Positions 9,293-20,500 of a stretch of 64,000 nucleotides of DNA are shown here, in pieces. Location of the stretch: contig NZ_OV350343.1 in the NCBI RefSeq assembly GCF_923868895.1, positions 1,984,001 to 2,048,000 of the forward strand. Reading direction: 5' to 3'. Origin of the DNA: Halomonas sp. TD01. GTDB lineage: Bacteria > Pseudomonadota > Gammaproteobacteria > Pseudomonadales > Halomonadaceae. The translations under genes and the position numbers were made by a program. The notes beneath the pieces were generated by a model. That model searched no databases and had not been told where the DNA came from. It saw only the letters and a list, made by a program, of their open reading frames with translations. Numbering within the stretch: the stretch's first letter is position 1; each line of letters starts with the position of its first letter.

Positions 9293-9372
9293 TGGCGCTT
9301 ACCACGCGCTACAAAAACTACCTAGTCAGGGCGGATAAGGTGCCCGCAAAGGATGCGGCGCTTTTGGCTTTA

Positions 9373-9846
9373 TTAGTTGGTATGAAGCGCTTCTGCTGCT
9401 GTTAGTACTTCATCAGCATGCCCAGGTACTTTAACGCCGCGCCACTCTTGAACAAGTTTACCCTCACTGTCGATTAGAAAGGTGCTGCGCTCAATGCCAA
9501 GATGCTCTTTGCCGTACATTTTTTTGAGTTTGATAACGTCAAACAGCTGGCACACAGTTTCGTCCTTATCGGAGATAAGCTCGAAATTAAAATCTTGCTT
9601 TGCCTTGAAGTTCTCTTGAGCACGGATGCCGTCTCTGGAAACGCCAATAATGACCGTGTTAGCAGCATCGAAACGTGGCTTTCGGTCTCTAAAATCGCCG
9701 CCTTCGGTAGTGCAACCGGGGGTGCTGGCTTTGGGGTAAAAATAGATGACCACCTGCTTGCCGCGCAGTTCAGACAGCGTCACCGTTGTATCACCAGTGG
9801 CTGGGGCGGAAAAGTCAGGTACCGATTGGTTGAGTTTCACTGACAT
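9373..9846 (-). CDS. bcp: Peroxiredoxin, Bcp/PrxQ family
   Basis: A 157-residue thioredoxin-fold peroxidase that reduces hydrogen peroxide and organic peroxides. The peroxidatic cysteine is C45 in PKASTPGCTTEGG. The E. coli-type resolving cysteine five residues later is replaced by glycine (C45-T-T-E-G-G50). The only other cysteine is C99 (ETVCQLFDV), so the enzyme may use a distant partner or act as a 1-Cys enzyme. The ATG has an aggagct ribosome site upstream on the minus strand. It is divergent from dapA. In E. coli bcp, gcvR and dapA are adjacent; gcvR is missing here. Confidence 0.93.
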   Translation of the reverse strand: MSVKLNQSVPDFSAPATGDTTVTLSELRGKQVVIYFYPKASTPGCTTEGGDFRDRKPRFDAANTVIIGVSRDGIRAQENFKAKQDFNFELISDKDETVCQLFDVIKLKKMYGKEHLGIERSTFLIDSEGKLVQEWRGVKVPGHADEVLTAAEALHTN

Positions 9847-10216
9847 GAATAGCTCCTTTAATGAGGTGGTTTACTTAGTTGATTACACGCAAGTAACGCT
9901 ATTATGTCAAAGCGAATGAACGCTCGGTATTGAGTGGATGAGAAAACTCTCAGCGCTTTACGCTGTACAGGTTCGAGTCGCCTGAGTACCATTTGCTTTC
10001 TGCAGCATTCCTTGGGACGACAGCAAAGTACTCAAGGCATAAAATGGCAGTAAGTTAAATCGCCCCGATGTGCTCGTTCTAATGGTCAGGGCTCGTTTGG
10101 ACAGGTTCTTATAAACAGAGCCCTTATGGTCGAAGCTTCTCGATTTTCAATGCTCGATTTTAAATGAACATCGTCAGTAGCTTAATTTTATAATTTTGCA
10201 GGTGAGGAACAAACGG
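9847..10216. promoter_or_regulatory. Divergent bcp-dapA intergenic region with a stem-loop
   Basis: A 370-bp gene-free region carries both promoters. A stem-loop AGGGCTC/GAGCCCT (10088-10094 with 10118-10124, plus inner TTT/AAA pairing) lies about 90 bp before dapA and may be part of its leader. I could not assign -10/-35 boxes with confidence. Confidence 0.4.
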
Positions 10217-11101
10217 ATGATCACAGGCAGCATTGTCGCCCTGGCGACGCCGATGAAGGTCAATGGCGACATCGACTGGGAGGCGCTTCGTCGTCTGGTG
10301 AACTTCCACCTCGATAATGGCACTGATGCCATCGTCGCAGCGGGCACCACGGGCGAACCTACTACTATGTCGTTTGCTGAGCACTTTGATGTGATTCGCA
10401 GCGTGGTAGAAGAGGTGAATGGCCGTATTCCGGTGATCGCCGGCACGGGAGCGAACGCCACATCAGAGGCGGTTGAGTTAGCACGCTACGCCAGCGAAGT
10501 CGGCGCAGATTACTGTCTATCGGTTTGCCCATACTACAATAAGCCGACTCAGGAAGGTCTCTATCAGCATTTTAAGGCGGTGGCTGAAGGGAGCAAATTG
10601 CCGGTAATTCTTTATAACGTTCCCGGTCGCACCTGCTCTGATCTGTATAATGAAACGGTAGTGCGCCTGGCTGAAGTAAAGAATATTATCGGTTTGAAAG
10701 ACGCTACAGGGAACCTTGAGCGCGCTGAGGATCTAATTACCCGCTTGAAGGGCAGTGACTTTATGCTCTACTCCGGAGACGATGCCACCGCCTGTGACTT
10801 TATGTTAATGGGCGGTCACGGCGATATCTCCGTTACTGCGAACGTAGCGCCTAAAGCGATGCATGAGCTATGTGCTGCAGCTGTTGCTGGTGATTCGGAT
10901 AAAGCTCACCAAATTAATACGCGTTTGATGCCGCTGCATACTAATTTAGGCATCGAGGCAAACCCAATCCCGGTTAAGTGGGCGCTGCATCGCATGGGGT
11001 ATATGGATGCAGGGATTCGTCTGCCGTTAACTTGGCTTTCGGAAAAGTACCACGCCACTGTTAGTGAAGCGCTGCAGTTGGCGGGCGTCGTAGAGGAGTA
11101 G
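10217..11101 (+). CDS. dapA: 4-Hydroxy-tetrahydrodipicolinate synthase
   Basis: A 294-residue TIM-barrel aldolase that condenses pyruvate with aspartate semialdehyde at the first committed step of lysine and meso-diaminopimelate synthesis. Active-site residues fall at the same numbers as in E. coli DapA: T44-T45 (GTTGE), Y133, R138 (YNVPGRT) and the Schiff-base lysine K161 (GLKDATG). ATG 10217 is chosen because a GAGGA ribosome site lies 9-13 bases upstream. The TTG at 10196 would add seven unsupported residues. It is the first gene of dapA-bamC-purC, an order shared with E. coli. Confidence 0.97.
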   Translation: MITGSIVALATPMKVNGDIDWEALRRLVNFHLDNGTDAIVAAGTTGEPTTMSFAEHFDVIRSVVEEVNGRIPVIAGTGANATSEAVELARYASEVGADYCLSVCPYYNKPTQEGLYQHFKAVAEGSKLPVILYNVPGRTCSDLYNETVVRLAEVKNIIGLKDATGNLERAEDLITRLKGSDFMLYSGDDATACDFMLMGGHGDISVTANVAPKAMHELCAAAVAGDSDKAHQINTRLMPLHTNLGIEANPIPVKWALHRMGYMDAGIRLPLTWLSEKYHATVSEALQLAGVVEE

Positions 11102-11120
11102 TTCGACGCAACCCCATTGC

Positions 11121-11151
11121 TACCCGGCGTGCTTTTTTTACTCGCCGGGTA
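11121..11151 (+). other. Hairpin in the dapA-bamC gap
   Basis: A 9-bp stem TACCCGGCG/CGCCGGGTA (11121-11129 with 11143-11151) has a T-rich loop (tgctttttttact). The T-tract lies in the loop rather than after the stem, so it is not a classical terminator. Partial termination, or an RNA-processing or stability element setting the dapA:bamC ratio, is plausible. Confidence 0.5.
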
Positions 11152-11180
11152 CTCGATCTGTTGACTGTTAAGGTGGCTTG

Positions 11181-12161
11181 ATGAGCTCTGTGCTTGAAAA
11201 ACGTGCGCTTAAATGGATACCGCTGGCACTCGCAACGGCTGTCACACTTGCTGGATGCGCGCGCGATGGTTACTACCACGACCGCAATTTGGATTACACT
11301 GAAGCCGCCCCAGCGCCTCCCTTATTACTTCCAGATACCCGCAACACTCAGCGTTATCGTGATGCAATGCCTGTGCCACAGGTGTCAGTGCAGGGTAGCC
11401 GTATCGACGAAGCGGCCGAGATTGCCCCTCCTCAGACGTTAACGATTGGGAGTGGTTTAGAACCTGAATTCGTTGAACGTCGTCAGGTGGGTAATCAGAC
11501 ATGGCTTGTGGTTGCGGCAGATACGGGAGCCGTTTGGCCTCAGTTAGAAGCGTTTGCGAATAGTCGCCAGCTAGGTGTGCTGCAAAGCAATGCGAATCAA
11601 GGTGTCATAGTAACCTCTCAAGCCACGCTAACGTTACAGAGTGCGCTTAGGGCAGGCAGCAGCGAGGTGCGCTGCGAGCAAGCAGGGCAAAGCGTCGCTG
11701 GGTGTCTTGATGCCTTAGAGCAGTATTTAGGTGCACGTAGTGCCACTGCTAGCGCTTCTTCTTGGACGGCTCAACGGCTCGCACAAGAGCAGACGCTTCA
11801 AATGCGTCAGCAGGGCGACGAGTGGGAAGTTGTGATCCCCCAATCTATAGATCGAGTTTGGGCAGAACTGGATCACTATCTTGAGCTCGACTTTAGTGTT
11901 GAAGGTCAGCGTGACCTATTAGCCACTTCCGCTGAAAACTATGAATTCCTGGTTGAGTACATGACTGAGACTGAGCGGGGCCGCAATCCACTGCAAATCG
12001 TCTTCAGCCCCGATGTGCGCCGTATGTCGCAGCAGATTCGTCTTGCCCTTCAATCTAACGGCGATAAGACCATTCTGCGTGCGATTAATGCCAGCGAGCG
12101 TAGTTTAAATGCTGACGATCAGCGCGAGCTGCTTGAGCGTGTCTCCGGCTACCTACGTTAA
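11181..12161 (+). CDS. bamC: Outer-membrane assembly lipoprotein BamC (NlpB)
   Basis: A 326-residue lipoprotein with a signal peptide ending in the lipobox LAGC (lipidated C26). It fits BamC by position between dapA and purC and by architecture: a Pro-rich unstructured N-terminal stretch (PPLLLPDTRNTQRY) followed by two helix-grip-like domains. BamC is an accessory component of the BAM complex that inserts beta-barrels into the outer membrane. Overall sequence conservation is low, as is usual for BamC. ATG 11181 is preferred over TTG 11178 given an AAGGTGG site about six bases upstream. Confidence 0.85.
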   Translation: MSSVLEKRALKWIPLALATAVTLAGCARDGYYHDRNLDYTEAAPAPPLLLPDTRNTQRYRDAMPVPQVSVQGSRIDEAAEIAPPQTLTIGSGLEPEFVERRQVGNQTWLVVAADTGAVWPQLEAFANSRQLGVLQSNANQGVIVTSQATLTLQSALRAGSSEVRCEQAGQSVAGCLDALEQYLGARSATASASSWTAQRLAQEQTLQMRQQGDEWEVVIPQSIDRVWAELDHYLELDFSVEGQRDLLATSAENYEFLVEYMTETERGRNPLQIVFSPDVRRMSQQIRLALQSNGDKTILRAINASERSLNADDQRELLERVSGYLR

Positions 12162-12191
12162 TTTTTGATTTTGAAACCCTTCGGAGCCCCT

Positions 12192-12905
12192 ATGGAAAAG
12201 CGCCAAGAACTCTACGCTGGTAAAGCGAAATCAGTTTATACCACCGACGATCCTGATTTGTTGGTACTGCACTTTCGTGATGATACCAGTGCTTTCGATG
12301 GTAAAAAGAAAGAGTCACTGGCCCGTAAAGGCAAAGTGAACAACATCTTCAATGCTTTTATTATGCAGCGCCTAGAAGAGGCCGGGATTCCTACCCATTT
12401 TGAAAAGCAGCTTTCTGATACTGAAAGCTTAGTAAAAAAAATGGAGATGATTCCTGTTGAATGCGTCGTGCGCAACATTGCAGCAGGTGGCCTAGTTAAG
12501 CGGCTGGGGGTGGAAGAGGGCATCAGCTTGAATCCGCCTACCTTTGAATTGTTCTTAAAGAACGATGAAAAGGGAGATCCTATGATTAACGAGTCGCTAG
12601 CGGAGACCTTTGGTTGGGCAACTCCTGAGCAACTGGCGAAAATGAAGTCACTGACTTTTAAAGTGAACCATGTTCTCAAACAGCTTTTTGCCGAAGGCGA
12701 CATGCTGCTAGTCGATTACAAGCTTGAGTTCGGTATCTTTAAAGGCGACGTAGTACTCGGTGATGAGTTCTCCCCGGATGGATGCCGTTTGTGGGATGCT
12801 AATACCCGGGAAAAACTCGATAAGGACCGCTTCCGTCAGGGTCTAGGCGGCGTTATTGAAGCGTACGAAGAAGTGGCTCGACGGATTGGTATTCATATCG
12901 ATTAA
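12192..12905 (+). CDS. purC: Phosphoribosylaminoimidazole-succinocarboxamide (SAICAR) synthase
   Basis: A 237-residue enzyme, the same length as E. coli PurC. It joins CAIR with L-aspartate using ATP in purine biosynthesis. Family motifs include [14 protein letters not shown] at the N-terminus, [13 protein letters not shown] in the centre and [10 protein letters not shown] near the C-terminus. ATG 12192 is preferred over TTG 12165 because it has a CGGAG ribosome site and gives the canonical length. It lies 30 bp after bamC and ends the operon at a strong terminator. Confidence 0.97.
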   Translation: MEKRQELYAGKAKSVYTTDDPDLLVLHFRDDTSAFDGKKKESLARKGKVNNIFNAFIMQRLEEAGIPTHFEKQLSDTESLVKKMEMIPVECVVRNIAAGGLVKRLGVEEGISLNPPTFELFLKNDEKGDPMINESLAETFGWATPEQLAKMKSLTFKVNHVLKQLFAEGDMLLVDYKLEFGIFKGDVVLGDEFSPDGCRLWDANTREKLDKDRFRQGLGGVIEAYEEVARRIGIHID

Positions 12906-12942
12906 TGGCAGAGCACATCTGTTTTGATATGCTCGCACAGTA

Positions 12943-12982
12943 AAAACCCGCTTAGGATGCCTATTTCCTAAGCGGGTTTTTC
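12943..12982. terminator. Strong terminator after purC
   Basis: A 15-bp perfect stem (AAAACCCGCTTAGGA ... TCCTAAGCGGGTTTT) with a short loop, A-rich before and T-rich after, so it can work for both purC and the convergent response-regulator gene. Confidence 0.92.
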
Positions 12983-13004
12983 TATTGAGGTCTAAAAGCG
13001 CGTT

Positions 13005-13745
13005 TTATTCGCCTGATGATTCGTCAGTTAGTTCATCGAGCGCCTGTAATCGGTAGCCATAGCCGTAAACAGAAACAAGATTCCAACCAAACTCCGACGT
13101 TAGATTAAGTTTTTTACGCACCCGGTGAATATGAACGTCTAGCGTACGTGTGCCAGGCGGATCACTTTTACCCCATACATATTCATATAGGTAAGAACGT
13201 GAAAGCGGACTGCCTAGCTGGTTTAGCAGTAGAAATGCTAAGCGGAACTCCTGCCTCGTCAACGATACTTCTTCTCCGTCTACGTATGCCGTTTCACGGT
13301 TGGTATTAAGCTTAATACGACCAAACTCTAATGTTTGCTGCTGAGCAACACTAGGAGTGCGTAGTGAGTGGCGCCGAGTTGAAGCATAGGCCCTTGCAGC
13401 CAGTTCGCGCGGTCTAAAAGGCTTGCTGATGAAGTCATCAGCTCCCGCATTTAAGGCTTGTATGATATCGGCTTCTTCCTGCCGCAGAGTTACCATTAGG
13501 ACAGCAGGAATAATCTGTAGGTAGGTTTTCATCCAATTGAGCAGCGCAATACCGGTGCCGTCAGGCAAATGCCAGTCAAGTATGACTAAATCAAACGTAT
13601 TGCGGCTGGCGGTATGAATAAATGCCTTGCTGGTCTCGAATGAGAAGATGTTTGCTTCTATTCCTCGTTCGGCAAAGCCATCCATAAGCGCTTTTTCAAT
13701 GCGCTCTGATACCACCTTCTCATCTTCTACTACTGCAATGCGCAT
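13005..13745 (-). CDS. Orphan OmpR-family response regulator
   Basis: A 246-residue two-component regulator. The receiver domain spans residues 1-~120, with acidic pocket E7-D8, phospho-acceptor D57 (LVILDWHLPDG), switch T86 and K108 (ISKPF). A winged-helix DNA-binding domain spans ~140-235 (LTRQEFRLAFLLL...TLDVHIHRVRKKL...VYGYGYRL). No histidine kinase lies next to it or anywhere in this window. It is transcribed away from the adhesin array, and its start faces the long regulatory region before the first adhesin gene, so control of the adhesins is a reasonable guess but unproven. Confidence 0.92.
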   Translation of the reverse strand: MRIAVVEDEKVVSERIEKALMDGFAERGIEANIFSFETSKAFIHTASRNTFDLVILDWHLPDGTGIALLNWMKTYLQIIPAVLMVTLRQEEADIIQALNAGADDFISKPFRPRELAARAYASTRRHSLRTPSVAQQQTLEFGRIKLNTNRETAYVDGEEVSLTRQEFRLAFLLLNQLGSPLSRSYLYEYVWGKSDPPGTRTLDVHIHRVRKKLNLTSEFGWNLVSVYGYGYRLQALDELTDESSGE

Positions 13746-14514
13746 AGGCTGTATCCAAGTCAGGTCTCGTCAGTGAAAGTGAGCAGCATAGGTTGCGAAT
13801 TTGTTCCTAGATCTAGAAAAAGGGCCAAAGTGCCATAGTTAGATACTTGCTCCGAAATATGAGCTTTGCAAGTAGAAAAGCTTGTTAAGCGCTTCTTTTG
13901 TTAACTGCTGATGATAACAGCAGGCCTCTGAACGTGCCTGTCAAGTAGTGCTTAGTATCCTCAAGCCCTTTCCCTACCGGTGCTGCAGCAACAGCATGAT
14001 CAAACTTTAGCATGATCAATCTACGTTGCAGGTTGGCTACTCCCAAGAATACGCATGTCGGCTGAAATGTAAATTGATGAGTGCATCTAAAAAATAAATT
14101 TAAGTTAACAGCAGATTTTTTTAGCTTTAATCGATTTTTTTATAAGTTTAATAGTAAGTGCTTACTATCAATAAAGGTGATGTGGTTGTTGGGCTTTAAA
14201 CGGAAATTGTGTTTTTTAATTGGTGTTTTTGAATAAGAGCTTAAAAGAAAATTCATTAATTTAGAAATTAACGTTTATTCATCTTGTGGAGGCGGTCAAC
14301 TCCCTATGCTAGCTTCAATATTAAGTAATGTTTCAAGCGGCGGGGGCTTTAGACTATTAATAATAGTTTCATAAAAAATTCTTATGAAACAAAATAATAT
14401 GGTTTATAAGCCAAGCTGAAAGTGCCAGCTAAGCTAGGTGTTTCATACCCATCGCCCAAGAGACTAGGAAAACTAACTACAAAAAAACCTGGCTATTTTT
14501 ATCGGAGAAAGGGC
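13746..14514. promoter_or_regulatory. Long AT-rich regulatory region between response regulator and TAA1
   Basis: A 769-bp gene-free region. It contains an 18-bp palindrome ATAGTAAGTGCTTACTAT (14151-14168), a related sequence AAGTAGTGCTTAGTAT (13943-13958) and a 9-bp-stem hairpin GTTTCATAA/TTATGAAAC (14366-14374 with 14382-14390). A frame open upstream from 14422 reads into the adhesin but adds no signal-peptide-like sequence and is not considered translated. Confidence 0.6.
14151..14168. promoter_or_regulatory. Candidate operator: 18-bp palindrome
   Basis: ATAGTAAG-TG-CTTACTAT is a perfect inverted repeat of 8 bp with a 2-bp centre. Its core AGTAAGTGCTTA recurs with one mismatch upstream of TAA2 (31509-31520) and upstream of TAA3 (44898-44909). 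It is a candidate binding site for a dimeric regulator; the protein is unknown. Confidence 0.45.
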
Positions 14515-17500
14515 ATGAATAACGTATTTCGCCTTATCTGGAACCGCACCTTAGGTCGTCTGGTTGTGGCATCAGAAGCCGCTCGCTCTCAGCACAAATC
14601 GGGGGCGCGGAAAAGCTTAGTTGGACATATTGAAAGTCCTGGCGTTACACAGAAATGCTTGTTGTTTACCGCAGCGGTCGCTTCGATAGTGGCAGGTAGC
14701 TTGGTACTGTCGGAGCCCAGTTATGCTGCTAAAAGCGCAACACTTACAGGGGCTGGCGCCGGGCTCAAAGTCGGTGACGGGACTTTTGCAAATGATGATG
14801 GCCTCACTACCTTGTATTGGGGCAATCCCAATGTCATTGGTCTGGGCCTGCCTATTGACTACTCAGGTGGTTTAACCGTGAGTGGAGCAGTGGCTATTGG
14901 CACGGACGCTGAGGCGCGCTCCAAGGGGTCTGTTGTTATTGGGGCTAATTCAATCGCTGAATCCCCTGTTGCCAATAATGGTGCATCGACGGTTATTGGC
15001 GCCTATTCCTATGCAGGTAGCAATAACAATGTTGTGTTAGGTAACCGAGGGGTTGCGACCGGTTGGGGGGCGATGGCAATAGGCCGAGAGTCTGGCTCAT
15101 TAGGAAGAAATGCTATTTCATTCGGTAATGTATCGGCTGCCATTGGTGATGGTTCTGTAGCAATGGGGCAGTCGTCACTTGCTTCTGGGCCGCGAGCTAT
15201 TGCCATTGGATCTGCAGATTCTCTAAGAGATTATACTACCCAAAATACACAGGCTATTGGTACTGACTCGCTCGCTTTTGGTACGCGGGCTGTGGCAAGT
15301 CAGCAGGATGCCGTCGCTTTTGGGCGTGAGTCTGGTGCCGCAGGTGTGCAATCTGTTGCCATTGGGACACTTGCCAATGCGGCGGCAAACCGTGCAGTCG
15401 CGATTGGTAGTGATACTCAAGCTGAGCTAAATGCTACCGCTATCGGTGATCAGGCGACATCAATCGGTGAGCGTTCTACAGCCCTAGGTTTTTCATCCAG
15501 TTCCCAAGGTAATGATTCTGTTGCAGTGGGTAATCAAGCGACTGCGACTGGCGTTAATAGTTTGGCGATGGGTAAGGAAAGCCAAGCCACCGGGACAGAT
15601 GCATTAGCTCTAGGAACGGGAGCTATCGCTTCGGGTGACAAAACGATCAGTATTGGTTTTGCTAACGAAGTTTCTGGAACAGGTTCTGGCGCTATCGGTG
15701 ATCCTAATATCATCACGGGCGCAGGCAGCTACGCACTGGGCAACGACAATACCATCGACGCTGACGAGGCCGGTGCGTTTGGTAACCGTAACATCCTTGC
15801 GGCTACCGCTGACGGCAGCCGCATTATCGGCAACGACAATAACATCAATGTCCCCGATGCCATGGTGGTGGGTAATAATGCGGATGTCACGCAGGCGGGA
15901 GGAGTGGCACTAGGCTCTGGTTCGGTAGCAGATACCGCAGCAGGTATAGCGGGCTATGTACCCTTTGGTGCGACGGCAGCAGACACCGCCGCAATTAATG
16001 GTACGGTGGCCACTCAGGCAGCTGTGGATATCGGAAGCCGCCAGATCACCAGCGTTGCGGCAGGTACCGAACTTGATGATGCGGTGAATGTCAGCCAGCT
16101 TGTTGCTACGCAAACTAGTGTGGCAGCAGGCACAAACGTTACGAGTGTGGCAGAAAGTGATAACCCTAATGGTGGGACCATTTACACCATCAACGCTGAT
16201 GGTGCGAGCGTTAGCGCAGGCTCGGCAGCGGTGGACGTCGTCGCCGCTGTACCCGATGCCAATAACGTCACTGACTACGCGGTCGACCTTAGCCAAGCTA
16301 GCAAAGATAGCCTGACGCTGGCGGACTCCGCGCTACAGGACGTGGTGACCCAGGTCGACGGTGTTGACGTCAAAACCCTGACCAAGGGCGATAACAACGC
16401 CAACTTCGTGACGGGCAAGAATATGGCGCTCAGCCCTGACGGTGCGGGCGGCATTGAAATTGCCACGTTGGACAACGTCACCTTCACGGATGTTAAGACC
16501 GACACCCTGACGGCAGGCCCCGTCAACATCGGGGCCACCGGTATCGATGCCGGCAACACCACGATCTCCGGTGTGGCCCCTGGTGTGGCGGGTACTGATG
16601 CGGTCAACCTTAATCAGCTAGACGATGCCGCAGCGGCCTCAAAGACCGAAGTCGCGGGCGGCAGCAATATCGCCAGTGTGGATAAAACCACCGGTATTAA
16701 CGGCCAGGATATCTACACCGTTAACGCCGAGGGCGCATCAGTGAGCGCCGGTTCCGGTGCGGTGGACGTCGTCGCCGCTGCCCCCGATGCCAACAACGTC
16801 ACCGACTACGCGGTCGACCTTAGCCAAGCTAGCAAAGACAGCCTGACGCTGGCGGACTCCGCGCTGCAGGACGTGGTGACCCAGGTTGACGGTGTTGACG
16901 TCAAAACCCTGACCAAGGGCGATAACAACGCCAACTTCGTGACGGGCAAGAATATGGCGCTCAGCCCTGACGGTGCGGGTGGCATTGAAATTGCCACGCT
17001 GGACAATGTCACCTTCACGGATGTTAAAACCGACACCCTGACGGCAGGTCCCGTCAACATCGGGGCCACCGGTATCGATGCCGGCAACACCACGATCTCC
17101 GGTGTGGCCCCTGGGGTGGCGGGTACTGATGCGGTCAATCTTAATCAGCTAGACGATGCCGCAGCGGCTTCGAAGACTGAAGTTGCGGGCGGCAGCAATA
17201 TCGCCAGTGTGGATAAAGCCACTGGTATTAACGGCCAGGACATCTACACCGTGAATGCCGAGGGCGCGAGCGTTAGCGCAGGCTCCGGTGCGGTGGACGT
17301 CGTCGCTGCTGCCCCCGATGCCAACAACGTCACCGACTACGCGGTCGACCTTAGCCAAGCTAGCAAAGACAGCCTGACGCTGGCGGACTCCGCGCTGCAG
17401 GACGTGGTGACCCAGATCGATGGCACTGCGGTTAAGACGATTGATCAGAACGACAATGTCGCTAACTTTATCAGCGGCGATAACATCGAGCTGAGCGATC

Positions 17501-20500
17501 TGGGTGGCGCGATTGAAATTGCCACTAGCCCGAACCTCACCGCTGATAGCCTGACAATCACCAATGGTCCAACGCTCAATGACAACGGCATTGATATGGG
17601 CGGCGATACCATTACCAATGTGGGGGCGCCGATAAACGGTGGTGATGCGGTTAATCTCGATTACTTCGATGAAAACCGCACCCGTTATTACAGTGTCAAT
17701 GATAACGGAGTCCAGCAAGGTAACTATGACAACGACGGTGCGACCGGCATCAATGCGCTGGCGGCGGGTACTAATGCGCTGGCCGATGGTAATTCCTCGC
17801 TAGCCATGGGCGATGGTGCTCGCACAGCGAGTACTGGTGAAGATCAAGTGGCTGTCGGGACGGGGGCCTTAGCGGGAGGTAATAAGTCAGTTGCGATTGG
17901 CCAAGGGGCCCGGGCCGCAACAGATTTATTTGATGGCGGCATAGAAGCTGTTGCCATTGGTAGCGGTGCGTCAGCCCAGGGCACTGGTAATGTTGCCTTA
18001 GGTTCTGATTCGGTCGCTGATGGCAGCACGCTTGCTACTGCGGCTTACCAGCCGCTAGATTCAAGTGGCAATCCGATTGCAGTTGCAGCGCCCACGGCAA
18101 CAAGTGAGGTCTCAGTGGGCACTGTGGGTGATGAGCGTCGCATCATCAATGTTGCTGCCGGTGCAGAAGATACTGACGCCGTCAATGTCAGCCAATTAAA
18201 GGCGGTTAATGAACTGGCCAGCGCTGGCTGGGATGTTCAAACCAACGGTGACACGGCCACCAATGTGGCGCCCGGCGATACTGTTCAGTTTATCGACGGC
18301 AAGAATATTGATATTACTCGCAACGGCGCTGATATCACCGTTGCCACGGCCGACAGTGTGGTCTTTGATGACGTGACCATCACGGGTGGCCCGACGCTCA
18401 CTGGCGGCGGCATTGATATGAACAACACCACCATTAGCAACCTAGCTGATGGGGTGAATGCTAACGACGCCGTGAACCTAAGCCAGTTGGAAGGCGCTGC
18501 TGCCGCTTCAAAGACTGAAGTAGCGGGCGGCACCAATGTGGCCAGTGTGGATAAAGCCACTGGTATTAACGGCCAGGACATCTACACCGTGAATGCGGAT
18601 GGCGCATCAGTAAGCGCCGGTTCCGGTGCGGTGGACGTCGCCGCCGCTGCCCCCGATGCCAACAACGTCACTGACTACGCGGTCGATCTTAGCCAAGCTA
18701 GCAAAGACAGCCTGACGCTGGCGGATTCTGCCTTACAAACCGTGGTCACCCAGATCGATGGCACCGTGGTTAAGACAATTGATCAGAACGACAACGTCGC
18801 TAACTTTATCAGCGGCGATAACATCGAGCTGAGCGATCTGGGTGGCGCGATTGAAATTGCCACTAGCCCGAACCTCACCGCTGATAGCCTAGCGATCACC
18901 AATGGCCCAACGCTTAATGACAACGGCATTGATATGGGCGGCAATACCATTACCAACCTGGGTGATCCGGTGAACGCAGGAGATGCACTCAACCTCAAGT
19001 ATTTCGATGAAAACCGCACCCGCTACTACAGCGTTAACGACGATGGCGTTATTCAGGGTAACTACGAAAACGATGGCGCCACTGGCGTAAATGCAATGGC
19101 CGCCGGTGTAGAGGCCATCTCTACAGGTGAAAATAACACCGCCGTTGGTTTCAATAGCCAAGCAACGGGTGCCAATGATGCGACTGCTGTTGGGGCTAAT
19201 GCTCTGGCGTCGGCTCCTGGTTCGACATCCTTGGGGCAGTCTTCTACGGCGACTGGCAGTACAGCAACTGCTATTGGCACTAGAGCGAACGCGTCAGGTT
19301 CAAGCTCTTCTGCGATTGGTTCAAACGCTCAAGCGTCGGGCACGGCGAGTGTTGCCTTGGGGCGGCTTGCAAATGCCGCCGGTGAAGATGCTGTAGCGAT
19401 TGGTAATAGCGCTAGAAGTGATTATCGAGGCACTGCCGTGGGGCCGCTCTCCGAAGCCACGGGAGATAATGCCACTGCGACAGGTTTCTTTTCTAAAGCT
19501 AACGGTTACTACGCTGCCTCTTACGGCAGTAACTCTAAAGCTGAGGGGGATTTATCTCTAGCAATGGGTGGGGGCTCGCAAGCAACGGCGGCCAATAGTG
19601 TGGCGTTGGGTTCGAATAGCCTAGCCGACGGCAGCACACTGAGCACTGCGGCTTACCAGCCGCTGGATGGTGAAGGCAATCCGATTGCTGTTGCAGCGCC
19701 CACGGCGGATAGCGAAGTTTCAGTGGGTAGTGCTGGTAACGAGCGCCGCATCACTAACGTTGCTGCTGGTGCCACAGATACCGATGCGGTCAACGTCAGC
19801 CAGTTGAAGGCGGTTAATGAAGTAGCCAATACTGGCTGGAATGTTCAAGCCAACGGTGACACGGCTACCAACGTGGCACCCGGCGATACTGTTCAGTTTA
19901 TCGACGGCAAGAATATTGATATTACTCGCAACGGTGCCGATATCACCGTCGCCACGGCCGACAGTGTGGTCTTTGATGATGTGACCATCACCGGTGGGCC
20001 CACGCTCACTAGCGGTGGCATTGATATGAACGCCACCACCATTAGCAACCTGGCTGATGGGGTGAATGCTAACGACGCCGTCAATCTCAGCCAGCTGGAA
20101 AACTCCGCTGCCGCTTCGAAGACTGAAGTGGCTGGTGGCACCAATGTGGCTAGTGTGGACAAGGCTACTGGCGTGAACGGCCAGGATATCTACACCGTGA
20201 ATGCGGACGGCGCATCAGTGAGTGCCGGTTCCGGCGCGGTGGATGTCACTGCCGCTGCGCCAGATGCCAATAACATCACCGACTACGCGGTGGATCTCAG
20301 TCAAGCCAGCAAAGACAGCCTGACGCTGGCCGACTCCGCGTTGCAAACCGTGGTCACTCAGATCGACGGCACTGAGGTGAAAACTCTCGACCAGAACGAC
20401 AACGTCGCCAACTTCGTCACTGGCGATAACATCGTGCTCAGTGACGAGGCTGGCGGCATCAAGATTGCTACTAGCCCAGATCTTACGGCGGATAGCCTGA

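Noticed and set aside
14422..14514. N-terminal extension of TAA1 from an upstream start codon at 14422
   Set aside because: The extension lacks signal-peptide character, and the ESPR methionine at 14515 has a good ribosome site and matches the starts of TAA2 and TAA3.
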